Source of the DNA: an uncultured Prevotella sp.
Lineage (GTDB): Bacteria; Bacteroidota; Bacteroidia; Bacteroidales; Bacteroidaceae
Direction of reading: 5' to 3'
Length of the DNA: 33,091 bases
Assembly (NCBI GenBank): GCA_946999025.1
Contig: CAMQBP010000002.1
Span: 1 to 33,091, forward strand
Of the stretch, positions 8,394 through 16,385 are shown piece by piece (positions within the stretch are counted from its first letter, which is position 1; each line of letters begins with the position of its first letter). The notes below the pieces were generated by a model that searched no databases, was not told where the DNA came from, and saw only the letters and a program-made list of their open reading frames with translations. The translations under genes and the position numbers were made by a program.

Positions 8394-9356
8394 ATGAATT
8401 ATAAATTATCTTACTTTATCGTAGGATTAACACTCTCTGCTTCTCTTTTGGTTTCTTGCCAAAACAAGAAGTCAAAAGATGGCAGAACAGATACTTATTC
8501 GTCAGGAGCAATAACTTTTGCTTCTGACGAAAGTTTTAGTCCTGTTATCGAAGAGGAGCGCGAGCTCTTCGAGTTTACGTATCCGGATGCCAAGCTGACT
8601 CCCATCTATACGAACGAGTCAGATGCCATTAACAAACTTCTCAAGGGAGAGGTGTTCATGGCCATAACGTCGCGTGATTTCACAAAAGAGGAGTTGGAAA
8701 GTTTGAAAGCAAACAAACAGTTTCCTCGCTCTATCAAGTTCGCATACGATGGACTTGCATTGGTTCAGAATAAAAACAACACGGATTCTTGTATCAGTGT
8801 TGACAATATAAGAAAAATATTAAACGGAGAAATCACTAAATGGAGTCAAATCTATCCTCATTCCAAGATTGGAGACATCACGGTAGTATTTGACAATCCC
8901 AACTCTTCAGCCGTTCACTACGTCGAAGATTCCATCCTTGGAGGGAAGCCCATTGCGAATAAAAACGTAGCCGCAGTCAAAAAGACAGAAGAGGTTATTA
9001 AATATGTAGAAGAAAACAAGGGTGCCATTGGCATTATTGGCAGCAATTGGCTCAATGATAAGCGTGACACCACTAACCTTACTTTCAAGAAAGAAATACG
9101 CCCGATGGCTGTTTCTTCAATTCCGGTGGCCAATGTGCAAAACAGTTGGAAGCCTTATCAGTACTACTTCTATAATGCCAATTATCCTTTAGTGCGTACT
9201 TTATACATTCTATTGAATGATACCCACATGGGGCTACCCACAGGCTTTTCCAATTTTATTATCTCACAGGATAAGGGTCAGAAAATTATTCTGAAGTCGG
9301 GATTGCTGCCCGCTTATGGAAATTTAACTATACGAAATGTTCGTGTTTCAGAATAA
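8394..9356 (+). CDS. PstS-like substrate-binding lipoprotein
   Basis: Lipoprotein with a type II periplasmic-binding fold of the PstS (phosphate-binding) family. A lipobox ends at SLLVSC (cysteine at about residue 22). Family-like stretches are ITFASDESFSPVIEEE, AITSRDFTKEEL, IRKILNGEITKWSQI, and FDNPNSSAVHYVEDSI, where a typical PstS has a Ser/Thr-rich loop. At 320 residues it is normal in size. No pstCAB transporter genes are next to it; it sits between tonB and a TPR gene with almost no gap. It may therefore serve the TonB system, or sense an anion for it, rather than feed an ABC importer. The ligand is unknown. Confidence 0.82.
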   Translation: MNYKLSYFIVGLTLSASLLVSCQNKKSKDGRTDTYSSGAITFASDESFSPVIEEERELFEFTYPDAKLTPIYTNESDAINKLLKGEVFMAITSRDFTKEELESLKANKQFPRSIKFAYDGLALVQNKNNTDSCISVDNIRKILNGEITKWSQIYPHSKIGDITVVFDNPNSSAVHYVEDSILGGKPIANKNVAAVKKTEEVIKYVEENKGAIGIIGSNWLNDKRDTTNLTFKKEIRPMAVSSIPVANVQNSWKPYQYYFYNANYPLVRTLYILLNDTHMGLPTGFSNFIISQDKGQKIILKSGLLPAYGNLTIRNVRVSE

Positions 9357-9440
9357 AAATGTACTTTTGACCACGAAAAGACTGACAAACAAAACGTGAG
9401 GAGCGTTGAGTTATCAACAAACAAAAGAACGTAGAAGATT

Positions 9441-10856
9441 ATGAAAGCAGTTAAATATTTACTGATAGGAGCATTGTTACTAGGATTTTCAGCTCCATCA
9501 ATGGCGCAAAATGATGTTGCCATCAAACAAGCGACTCAGATTATCAAGTCAACAAGTCCTCAGACTGTCGAAAAGGCACTGAAGGGTATCGTCAAAGCAA
9601 ACAAAAAGAATCCAGCTGTATTAGTGGGAATTGGCAGAGCTTTCTTAGAACAGAAAAATACTGAATTAGCGATGAAATATGCTGATTTGGCTATGGCTCG
9701 TGATAAGAAATATTCTCCTGCTTACATTTTGGCAGGTGATGTTGCTGTGGCCAAAGACGACGGTGGTGCTGCTGCAGGATGGTATCAGCAGGCAAAATAT
9801 TTTGATCCCAAAAACCCAGATGCCTACTTCAAGTATGCCAATATCCTCCGTGGTCGTAGCCCCGAAGAGGCTGTGGCAAATCTCAATGAGCTTCGTGCAC
9901 AGCGTCCAGATATAGCGGTTGATGCGCTCGCTGGTCGAATATATTACAACTCCAATATGCTTGACAAGTGTATGCAAGCGTACGAGAAAGTAGACAAGAG
10001 CAAGCTCGAAGATGTAGATATTACCAATTATGCCATGGCAGGTTACCTCTCGCAGAAGCGTCAGAAGAGTTTGGATATGGCGCTTTATGGACTCAGTAAG
10101 AATCCACGCAACGCAGCTTGGAACCGTCTGGCATGCTATAACTGCACTGACGAAGGTAAAGTTGAAGAGGCTCTGAAATATGCTGACCGCCTTTTCAACG
10201 CTTCTGATAGTGCGAAGATTTCTGGATACGACTATACTTATTATGGTCAGGCATATTTAGCCAACAAGCAATATGACAATGCAGTTGATATGTTCAAGAA
10301 GGCTTTGACCGCCAATGCTGACAATAAGGATTTGGCTAATAGCAACAAGAAAAGTCTTTCTGATGCTTATTTGGCTAAGGGCGACTATGCCAATGCCATT
10401 TCTTATTACGAAGAATATCTGAAGAATGTAAAAGAACCTACCGCGACAGATTTGGCTGGGTTGGGATCAATCTATACGACCATGGCAGCAAGTCAGACAG
10501 GTGAAGAACAGAAAGCCACTTATCTGAAAGCTGATGAGGTATATAGGCAGTTGGGTGAGAAATTCCCTGCCAACATCGACTTCGCTAATTTCTTGCGTGC
10601 TCGAGTAAATTCTAATCTGGATCCTGATACCAAGCAGGGATTGGCAAAACCATTCTATGAGGCGTTGGCCAACTCTCTGAGTCAAAAGGCAAATCGTGAT
10701 AATGTGGACAATACTCGTTTGATCGAAGCTTACAGATACTTGGGTTACTACTACTTGCTCAAGGAAGATAAATCAACAGCCAACGGCTATTGGAAGAAAG
10801 TTTTGGAGTTGGATCCAGAGAACGAAACAGCCAAGCAAGCTTTGAGTATCAAATAA
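9441..10856 (+). CDS. exported tetratricopeptide-repeat protein
   Basis: 471 residues with a signal peptide ending PSMAQ near residue 23 and TPR helices throughout. Recognisable units include YADLAMARDKKYSPAYILAG, WYQQAKYFDPKNPDAYFKYA, AVDMFKKALTANADNKDL, AISYYEEYLKNVKEPTATDL, and a last unit GYWKKVLELDPENETAKQAL. It is probably a periplasmic scaffold. It is the last gene of the exbB-tonB cluster, 84 bases after the PstS-like gene, and is followed by a terminator hairpin. The presence of this TPR gene in the cluster is common in Bacteroidota, but its exact role in TonB function is not established from sequence. Confidence 0.85.
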   Translation: MKAVKYLLIGALLLGFSAPSMAQNDVAIKQATQIIKSTSPQTVEKALKGIVKANKKNPAVLVGIGRAFLEQKNTELAMKYADLAMARDKKYSPAYILAGDVAVAKDDGGAAAGWYQQAKYFDPKNPDAYFKYANILRGRSPEEAVANLNELRAQRPDIAVDALAGRIYYNSNMLDKCMQAYEKVDKSKLEDVDITNYAMAGYLSQKRQKSLDMALYGLSKNPRNAAWNRLACYNCTDEGKVEEALKYADRLFNASDSAKISGYDYTYYGQAYLANKQYDNAVDMFKKALTANADNKDLANSNKKSLSDAYLAKGDYANAISYYEEYLKNVKEPTATDLAGLGSIYTTMAASQTGEEQKATYLKADEVYRQLGEKFPANIDFANFLRARVNSNLDPDTKQGLAKPFYEALANSLSQKANRDNVDNTRLIEAYRYLGYYYLLKEDKSTANGYWKKVLELDPENETAKQALSIK

Positions 10857-10879
10857 TCAATAAAAAAGAATAAGTTGAG

Positions 10880-10910
10880 GAGGGTGAAATTACATTTCAT
10901 CCTCTTTTCG
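10880..10910 (+). terminator. Rho-independent terminator of the exbB-tonB operon
   Basis: GAGGGTGAAAT at 10880-10890 pairs with ATTTCATCCTC at 10894-10904, with one G-U pair and the loop TAC. It is followed by TTTTCGTTTGT. The position, 24 bases after the TPR stop codon, fits. Confidence 0.8.
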
Positions 10911-10973
10911 TTTGTATGCTCCATTATTTGTTTATTCACGATACTGACCAAACTTCAACGAACATCAAATAAT

Positions 10974-11006
10974 AAGAGGCTGTTTTGACACGCAAAACAG
11001 CCTCTT
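10974..11006 (-). terminator. perfect 14-bp hairpin between convergent genes
   Basis: AAGAGGCTGTTTTG (10974-10987) is perfectly complementary to CAAAACAGCCTCTT (10993-11006), with a 5-base loop. On the minus strand it lies 90 bases after the ferredoxin stop and is followed by a T-rich tail (TTATTATTTG), so it most likely ends that transcript. It could also act as a backup for the plus-strand operon. Confidence 0.65.
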
Positions 11007-11095
11007 GTACCATCAAACCCAGTGGGTAGTTCAATCCTCGTTAAGATTTATCTTTCACACCTCACCAGGTCGTAACTTTCGTTTATTCCATATCT

Positions 11096-11266
11096 TTATT
11101 CTGGAAGAGAAATAGCCTCGTTAGGGCATACCTCTGCACAAGTTCCGCACTCTGTGCAAGCTTCTGGATCAATAGAATAAATGTCGCCTTCAGAGATGGC
11201 GCCTACTGGGCACTCATCGATACATGTACCGCATGCGATACAGTCGTTTCCAATTACGTAAGCCAT
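11096..11266 (-). CDS. 2[4Fe-4S] bacterial-type ferredoxin
   Basis: Small electron carrier of 56 residues. It has two complete 4Fe-4S motifs: C9, C12, C15 and C19 followed by Pro, and C37, C40, C43 and C47 followed by Pro. This is the clostridial-type ferredoxin arrangement. It probably serves anaerobic oxidoreductases such as pyruvate:ferredoxin oxidoreductase, which fits an obligate anaerobe. The protein starts MAYVIGNDC and ends AISLPE. It is a single-gene unit on the minus strand, convergent with the TonB cluster, with a promoter about 70 bases upstream and a strong hairpin downstream. Confidence 0.95.
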   Translation of the reverse strand: MAYVIGNDCIACGTCIDECPVGAISEGDIYSIDPEACTECGTCAEVCPNEAISLPE

Positions 11267-11337
11267 AGATGTTAACTTTTAAGTATTCAATAATGTTTTT
11301 GTATAATAGTCTTGGTAGATACCTACTTTTAACCATG

Positions 11338-11345
11338 CAAAGATA
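11338..11345 (-). promoter_or_regulatory. Bacteroidota -7 box for ferredoxin
   Basis: On the minus strand the sequence is TATCTTTG, matching TANNTTTG. It would start transcription near 11331, giving a leader of about 65 bases before the ferredoxin ATG at 11266. Confidence 0.6.
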
Positions 11346-11362
11346 CATCTTTTTATTTTGAA

Positions 11363-11378
11363 TACCTATAAGTAGGTA
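11363..11378. promoter_or_regulatory. candidate operator palindrome at the ferredoxin promoter
   Basis: TACCTA-TAAG-TAGGTA is a perfect inverted repeat. It lies 18 bases upstream of the ferredoxin -7 box, about where the -33 element would sit. A related half, ATACCTAC, is found at 11329-11336 on the other side of the -7 box. The placement suits a regulator site; no regulator is identified. Confidence 0.35.
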
Positions 11379-11562
11379 GTGTTTTTTTGTTAATTTATCT
11401 CTATTCTTATTTCACAAGCATCTATGAGGGACATTTAAATGCTGGTTATTACATCTTGATGATGTGTTTATGGACATTCAGTTCTGTTTTATTCTTGGCC
11501 GATTTTTACCTCCATCCTGTGACTTTCATCGGCGTGTTGTCGCATGTTTATGATATTTTTCG

Positions 11563-11570
11563 TAACTTTG
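11563..11570 (+). promoter_or_regulatory. Bacteroidota promoter for hpt-adk
   Basis: TAACTTTG at 11563-11570 matches the -7 consensus. TTG at 11537-11539 lies at a suitable distance for the -33 element. It is 28 bases before the hpt ATG. Confidence 0.65.
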
Positions 11571-11598
11571 CGATTGATAATCATCAAATTTAGATTCC

Positions 11599-12138
11599 AT
11601 GCGTAAAGTAACGATCAAGGACAAAACGTTCAGAACGTTCATCCCGGAAGCTGATATCTTGGAGCGGGTGAAGGCGGTTGCCGAGCAAATCAATACCGAC
11701 TTGGCAGGCAAAGAGCCGCTGTTTCTCGCCGTGTTGAATGGCTCTTTCGTGTTTGCGGCCGACCTGATGCGATACATCACGATTCCCAGCGAGATATCGT
11801 TTGTCAAGTTGGCTTCGTATCAGGGCATCGCCTCCACGGGTGTCATTAAGGAAGTGATAGGGCTCAATGAGGACATCACCAACCGACATGTGGTCATTGT
11901 TGAGGATATCGTAGACACAGGAGCTACGATGCGTCGCATGATCGAAACGTTAGGTACGCGCGGTCCGGCATCGATAGACATTTGTACTTTGCTACTGAAG
12001 CCCGGCAAGTTGAGCGTTCCTTTGGACATCAAATATGTGGCCATGGAGATTCCAAACGACTTCATCGTGGGTTATGGACTTGATTACGAACAACAAGGAA
12101 GAAATTTAAGAGACATTTATACATTAGTAGAAGAATGA
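11599..12138 (+). CDS. hpt: hypoxanthine phosphoribosyltransferase
   Basis: Cytoplasmic purine-salvage enzyme that converts hypoxanthine (and usually guanine) with PRPP into IMP or GMP. The PRPP-binding motif VVIVEDIVDTGATM lies near residues 98-111. AVLNGSFVFAADLMRYI gives the pyrophosphate-binding loop, SFVKLASYQG is the flexible-loop start, and DFIVGYGLDYEQQGRNLRDI is the C-terminal base-binding region. The length of 179 residues is standard. Its last four bases overlap the start of adk (ATGA), so the two nucleotide-metabolism genes are translationally coupled. Confidence 0.95.
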   Translation: MRKVTIKDKTFRTFIPEADILERVKAVAEQINTDLAGKEPLFLAVLNGSFVFAADLMRYITIPSEISFVKLASYQGIASTGVIKEVIGLNEDITNRHVVIVEDIVDTGATMRRMIETLGTRGPASIDICTLLLKPGKLSVPLDIKYVAMEIPNDFIVGYGLDYEQQGRNLRDIYTLVEE

Positions 12139-12707
12139 AAAATATTGTAATATTCGGTGCGCCTGGATCAGGAAAGGGCACCCAGAGCGATCGGTTGATT
12201 GCAAAGTATGGTTTGGGACACATCTCCACGGGTGACGTGTTGCGCAGTGAAATCAAGAACGGTACGGAACTGGGCAAGACTGCCAAGGCCTATATCGACA
12301 AGGGACAGTTGATTCCCGACGAACTCATGATTGACATCCTGGCCAGTGTGTACGATAGTTTTGGCAAGGATCACAAGGGGGTTATCTTTGATGGTTTCCC
12401 GCGTACCATCCCTCAAGCCGAGGCTTTGAAGCAGATGTTGGCCGACCGCGGTCACTGTGTAGCAGCAATGATTGAACTGGATGTGCCAGAAGATGAACTG
12501 ATGAAGCGCCTCATCCTACGTGGACAGGAGAGCGGTCGTACCGATGATAACGAGGAAACCATCAAGAAGCGTTTGAATGTTTATCACTCTCAAACCGCTC
12601 CTTTGATTGAATGGTATAAAAAAGAGGGTATTCATCATCACATCAACGGCTTGGGTGAATTAGAAAGAATCACGAAAGATATTACTTCTGAAGTTGATAA
12701 ACTTTAA
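12135..12707 (+). CDS. adk: adenylate kinase
   Basis: Cytoplasmic enzyme that interconverts ATP + AMP and 2 ADP. The P-loop is GAPGSGKGTQ near residues 8-17, the AMP-binding motifs are HISTGDVLR and FDGFPRTIPQAEAL, and the LID arginine region is RGQESGRTDDNEETIKKRL. The LID is the short form without zinc cysteines, giving 190 residues. It starts inside the hpt stop codon. A long hairpin follows eight bases after its stop. Confidence 0.96.
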   Translation: MKNIVIFGAPGSGKGTQSDRLIAKYGLGHISTGDVLRSEIKNGTELGKTAKAYIDKGQLIPDELMIDILASVYDSFGKDHKGVIFDGFPRTIPQAEALKQMLADRGHCVAAMIELDVPEDELMKRLILRGQESGRTDDNEETIKKRLNVYHSQTAPLIEWYKKEGIHHHINGLGELERITKDITSEVDKL

Positions 12708-12714
12708 GCATTCG

Positions 12715-12763
12715 TTTACGCTTCATGCCAGAGCTTTAAGTGAAGTTTGACATGAAGCGTAAA
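12715..12763 (+). other. 13-bp hairpin with long loop after adk
   Basis: TTTACGCTTCATG (12715-12727) pairs perfectly with CATGAAGCGTAAA (12751-12763) around a 23-base loop. The loop contains a second copy of TGAAG that could pair with CTTCA in the left arm instead. An A-run rather than a U-run follows on the plus strand, so it is not a textbook terminator. It may still stabilise or end the hpt-adk mRNA. The rest of the spacer up to 12935 shows only AT-rich sequence and no clear obg promoter. Confidence 0.5.
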
Positions 12764-12935
12764 AAACCAATGCTTTATTTGTTAAACATTACGCTTGTTC
12801 ATTATTTGTTCTGTTTATTTTATTTTTAGTATATCAATAGACAGATTCATAAGGAAGGCAATCTTGGCTGTTGGTGGCCAATGGGTTCTTGTTTGCTAAT
12901 CATATATTTATAACAGGTTAAGATTTAAAGTAATT

Positions 12936-14108
12936 ATGGCTTCCAATTTCGTAGACTATGTAAAGATTTGCTGCCGTTCGGGTAAGGGCGGCCGGGGATC
13001 CATGCACCTTCGTCATGTAAAGTACAACTACAACGGCGGACCCGACGGTGGTGACGGCGGAAAAGGGGGCAGCATCTATCTCCGTGGAAACCATAACTAC
13101 TGGACGCTGTTGCACCTCAGGTACGACCGACACATCTTTGCCGAGCACGGTGGCAATGGTGGTCGCGACAAACGACACGGCACCGACGGCAAGGATGTTT
13201 ATATCGACGTGCCTTGCGGAACGGTGGTGTACAATGCCGAGACGGGCAAGTATATCTGTGATGTCACCGAGGATGGACAAGAGGTGCTGTTGCTCAAGGG
13301 CGGCAGAGGCGGACTGGGCAACTTCCAATTCCGCACGGCTACCAATCAGGCACCGCGCTATGCGCAACCCGGCGAGCCCATGCAGGAACTCACTATCATA
13401 CTCGAACTGAAGCTGTTGGCCGATGTTGGCTTGGTTGGATTCCCCAATGCGGGCAAGTCAACCTTGGTGTCAGCCATATCCAGCGCACGCCCCAAGATAG
13501 CCAACTATCCGTTCACCACGCTCGAACCCTCCTTGGGCATCGTTGAATACCGTGACCACAAATCGTTCGTCATGGCCGACATTCCGGGCATCATCGAAGG
13601 AGCGAGTGAGGGAAAGGGGCTCGGACTTCGTTTCTTGCGACATATTGAGCGCAACTCCCTGCTGCTCTTCATGGTTCCGGGCGATACCGATGACATCAAG
13701 AGAGAATACGAAATCTTGCTCAACGAGTTGCGAACGTTCAACCCCGACATGATGGACAAGCATCGTGTCTTGGCGGTAACGAAGTGCGATTTGCTGGATG
13801 ACGAACTCATTGAGATGCTTCATGAAACCCTGCCTACCGACCTTCCCGTGATTTTCATCTCTGCCGTGACGGGAAAAGGACTCAACGAACTGAAGGACAT
13901 TCTGTGGCAAGAACTCAACAGTGAGAGCAACAAACTCAAGGGAATCATTGCCGAGGACAATCTGGTGCACCGTGACAAAGACCCTGACAAGTTTGCCGCA
14001 GAGATGGCAGATGAGGGAGAGTTCGCCGAGATAGAATATGTCAGCGATGATGATCTCGACGATGTCGCCGACCTGGAAGATTTTGAATACGAGGACTTGG
14101 ACGATTAA
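12936..14108 (+). CDS. obg: Obg-family GTPase
   Basis: GTPase associated with the large ribosomal subunit and with stress control. The glycine-rich Obg domain covers about 1-157, with GKGGRGSMHLRHVKYNYNGG and GGNGGRDKRHGTDGKD. The G domain follows, with the P-loop GFPNAGKST near 168-176, G3 DIPGIIEGASEGKGLG, G4 TKCD and G5 SAVTGKG. The C-terminal tail is very acidic, as in many Bacteroidota Obg proteins. The length of 390 residues is normal. The plus-strand PgeF-type gene follows after 32 bases. Confidence 0.96.
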   Translation: MASNFVDYVKICCRSGKGGRGSMHLRHVKYNYNGGPDGGDGGKGGSIYLRGNHNYWTLLHLRYDRHIFAEHGGNGGRDKRHGTDGKDVYIDVPCGTVVYNAETGKYICDVTEDGQEVLLLKGGRGGLGNFQFRTATNQAPRYAQPGEPMQELTIILELKLLADVGLVGFPNAGKSTLVSAISSARPKIANYPFTTLEPSLGIVEYRDHKSFVMADIPGIIEGASEGKGLGLRFLRHIERNSLLLFMVPGDTDDIKREYEILLNELRTFNPDMMDKHRVLAVTKCDLLDDELIEMLHETLPTDLPVIFISAVTGKGLNELKDILWQELNSESNKLKGIIAEDNLVHRDKDPDKFAAEMADEGEFAEIEYVSDDDLDDVADLEDFEYEDLDD

Positions 14109-14140
14109 CCAGGGCTTCGATACTACCAAACAACGATATT

Positions 14141-14920
14141 TTGACCAACCCACAACTCACATATCATTCGCTGCACCCGCGTGTAAGAGCATTCTCTTCC
14201 ACGCGGAAAGGTGGAATGAGTGAAGGTAGGTATGGTGAATTTAACATCAATCCTTATTGCGGAGACGCTCCCGATGCGGTCATGATTAACCGCAAGGCCT
14301 TGTGTGCCGAGCTGCAAATAGACGATGCCCACATGTTAATGGCGCACCAGGTTCATGGCACCGAGGCCCGAATCATCGCAGAAGAGTTCTTCTCCCTCTC
14401 GCCGTCTACACGTCAGCGGTTGCTCGAAGGCGTTGACGCACTCATCACGGCCATCCCCCATGTTTGTATCGGTGTGTCAACAGCCGACTGCATCCCCGTG
14501 CTGTTGTACGATGAAGAGCACCATGTGGCTGCTGCCGTGCACGCTGGTTGGCGCGGAACGGTGGCGCACGTCGTGCAAAAAGCCGTTGCGGCGATGCAAC
14601 AGTCCTATCACACGCAGCCCGCACATCTGCATGCTTGTATCGGACCGGGCATCTCGTTGCGTCATTTTGAAGTGGGCGATGAGGTGTATCAGGCCTTCGC
14701 ACAAGCCGGCTTCAACATGCCTGCCATCAGCCAACAGATGGACAAATGGCATATCAACCTGCCCGAATGCAACCGCTTGCAACTGCTTGAGGTGGGCGTA
14801 AGTGATGACCGAATCCTATCCACCGGCATCTGTACTTACGAGCAGGTGGATGCATATTTCTCGGCCCGGCGGTTAGGCATCCAGTCGGGGAGAATCTATA
14901 ACGGCATCATTTTGTTGTAA
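14141..14920 (+). CDS. pgeF: PgeF/YfiH-type multicopper-like purine nucleoside or peptidoglycan-editing enzyme
   Basis: Member of the YfiH/DUF152 family (laccase domain protein). In Escherichia coli the family member PgeF corrects peptidoglycan containing L-Ser in place of L-Ala; other members act on purine nucleosides. The metal-binding residues are in place: H72 in AHQVHGTEA, C117 in STADCIPVLL and H134 in AVHAGWRGT. The ACIGPGISLRHFEVGDEV region follows. The length of 259 residues is typical. The start is a TTG at 14141; no in-frame ATG lies near it upstream, and the conserved N-terminal FSSTRKGG motif requires a start here. It probably shares a transcript with obg. Confidence 0.88.
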   Translation: MTNPQLTYHSLHPRVRAFSSTRKGGMSEGRYGEFNINPYCGDAPDAVMINRKALCAELQIDDAHMLMAHQVHGTEARIIAEEFFSLSPSTRQRLLEGVDALITAIPHVCIGVSTADCIPVLLYDEEHHVAAAVHAGWRGTVAHVVQKAVAAMQQSYHTQPAHLHACIGPGISLRHFEVGDEVYQAFAQAGFNMPAISQQMDKWHINLPECNRLQLLEVGVSDDRILSTGICTYEQVDAYFSARRLGIQSGRIYNGIILL

Positions 14921-14989
14921 ACCATGCAGGCAGCACCGCCCCCGGCAACTGGGAGTAGTGCCTTGTCTGCACATTATTTTTGTTGATCA

Positions 14990-16111
14990 ATGAAACTACA
15001 TTTAAGAAATATACTCTTGGCTGCAACCACCATTGTGACGCTGTCTGCGTTTGCACCCGTGGTTAACCAATTCACTGCGGCCGAACAACAGCAAATCAGC
15101 ATCTCCACACCCCATCTGTTTGACAAGGAAAAATCGTTTTCAATCGACTTCACACAGCTCAAGGACAACGAATATTCGTTTCCGCTTCCTGTGGGAAAGC
15201 CCAAAACCTTGCCCAATCTCTACATGGAGATAGCAACCAAGAAGGGCGATGCCGTGAAGGCCATGTTCGGCGGTGTGGTTCGCTTGTCACGCAAGTTTCC
15301 CGAATACGGCCATGTGGTGGTGGTTCGCCACCCCAATGGTTTGGAAACCGTTTATGGCAACAATGCGCAAAATTTGGTTAAGGTTGGCGAAACGGTCAAG
15401 GCGGGACAAACCCTCGCCATCGTGGGTGAGCGGGCTGGCAGAGTCTATTGCACCTTTGCCATTATGGTGGACGGCAAGCGCATCCGTCCCGAAATCATCA
15501 TCGAGAGCAATAGCCATCAGCTCAGGCGTCGAATGATTCAATGCACAAAAAAGGGCCGTCATGTGGATGTGGCCGTGGTGTCCGACCAGGAACGACGACT
15601 GGGTGTCGATCCCGACAATCCCTTCGCGCAAGGTGATTCGTTCCAGTTGAATTTGGCTGAGGTGGAAAAATCGGGTCATTGGGCGTTTCCTCTACCTGGT
15701 GCCAAGCTCATCAGTCCCTACGGAGGCAGGCGAGGTCATAGCGGATCAGACCTCAAAACCAAGCCGAAAGATGAAATCTTGGCCGCCTTTGATGGTGTAG
15801 TGACCCTTTCCAGGCGGCATTATGGGTACGGAAATTGTATTACCATCAAACACCGGTATGGCTTTGAAACGCTGTACAGTCATCAGTACAAAAACCTGGT
15901 CAAGGTGGGGCAGCGCGTGAAAGCCGGCGATGTCATTGGGCTCACGGGGCGTACGGGCAGAGCCACCACAGAGCATTTGCACTTGGAAGTGAAGTTCAGG
16001 GGAAGGCGAATGAATCCGAACGTGATATTCGACATACCGAATCGCAAATTGCAGAATGTGACGTTAACATTGACGAAGTCGGGCCGCGTTACCGCAAAGC
16101 GCAACCGCTAA
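14990..16111 (+). CDS. exported M23-family peptidase with two peptidase-fold copies, the first without metal ligands
   Basis: LytM/M23 peptidoglycan endopeptidase family, 373 residues, with a signal peptide near residues 1-30. The C-terminal copy (about 233-347) has all expected metal and catalytic residues: H250 and D254 in RGHSGSD, H298 in LYSHQ, and H329 and H331 in EHLHLEV. An upstream copy (about 75-170) aligns along its length (KAMFGGVVRLSR against LAAFDGVVTLSR, NLVKVGETVKAGQ against NLVKVGQRVKAGD). Its matching positions are N124, Y153 and T155 and it has no HxxxD, so it cannot bind zinc in the same way. The first copy may regulate the second or bind glycan. It starts 69 bases after pgeF, and the coding strand ends here against a convergent minus-strand operon. 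Confidence 0.9.
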   Translation: MKLHLRNILLAATTIVTLSAFAPVVNQFTAAEQQQISISTPHLFDKEKSFSIDFTQLKDNEYSFPLPVGKPKTLPNLYMEIATKKGDAVKAMFGGVVRLSRKFPEYGHVVVVRHPNGLETVYGNNAQNLVKVGETVKAGQTLAIVGERAGRVYCTFAIMVDGKRIRPEIIIESNSHQLRRRMIQCTKKGRHVDVAVVSDQERRLGVDPDNPFAQGDSFQLNLAEVEKSGHWAFPLPGAKLISPYGGRRGHSGSDLKTKPKDEILAAFDGVVTLSRRHYGYGNCITIKHRYGFETLYSHQYKNLVKVGQRVKAGDVIGLTGRTGRATTEHLHLEVKFRGRRMNPNVIFDIPNRKLQNVTLTLTKSGRVTAKRNR

Positions 16112-16276
16112 ACCGTGAAATAACGCACGGCATCGCTAAGTTGATGCTGTGCTGCATGGGACATTCTGTAGAATGAGGAGTGAAAAGTAGGGCGTTCTTG
16201 GATTAAATTCTTATAAGGAGTTTGTAACTATCTGAACGTTAAGTTGTTGTAAAAATAGAAACAGACTTTCTAATAG

Positions 16277-16364
16277 CATGGAGATTAGGGGCCAATGTCA
16301 TGCAGATTGGCCTGTAAAGTCATGTAGATTGGCCTTCAATAGCATGGAGATTAAAATCCCGTCA
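16277..16364. repeat. four tandem repeat units with an exact 22-bp period
   Basis: CATGNAGATT occurs at 16277, 16299, 16321 and 16343, each exactly 22 bases after the last. The two middle units extend to CATGNAGATTGGCCT; the outer two are CATGGAGATTA. The array sits in the spacer between the convergent M23 gene and the minus-strand operon, just past the operon's last stop codon. A related group is at 26910-26974. The rest of 16112-16276 shows nothing recognisable. Confidence 0.8.
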
Positions 16365-16385
16365 TAAACACCCTTCCTATCCAAG

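Larger units (their letters stand above)
11267..11562. other. divergent spacer between ferredoxin and hpt
   Basis: This is a divergent intergenic stretch of about 330 bases in all. It holds the ferredoxin promoter (minus strand, 11338-11345), a palindrome at 11363-11378 and, at its right end, the hpt promoter. A short open frame at 11387-11593 has no recognisable features and no plausible start signal, so I do not call it. Confidence 0.5.

Noticed and set aside
11387..11593. 68-codon plus-strand open frame before hpt
   Set aside because: It spans the hpt promoter and has no recognisable motif. Its hydrophobicity comes from AT-rich spacer DNA.
16277..16364. possible CRISPR array
   Set aside because: The 22-base units touch each other with no spacers, and no cas gene is present.
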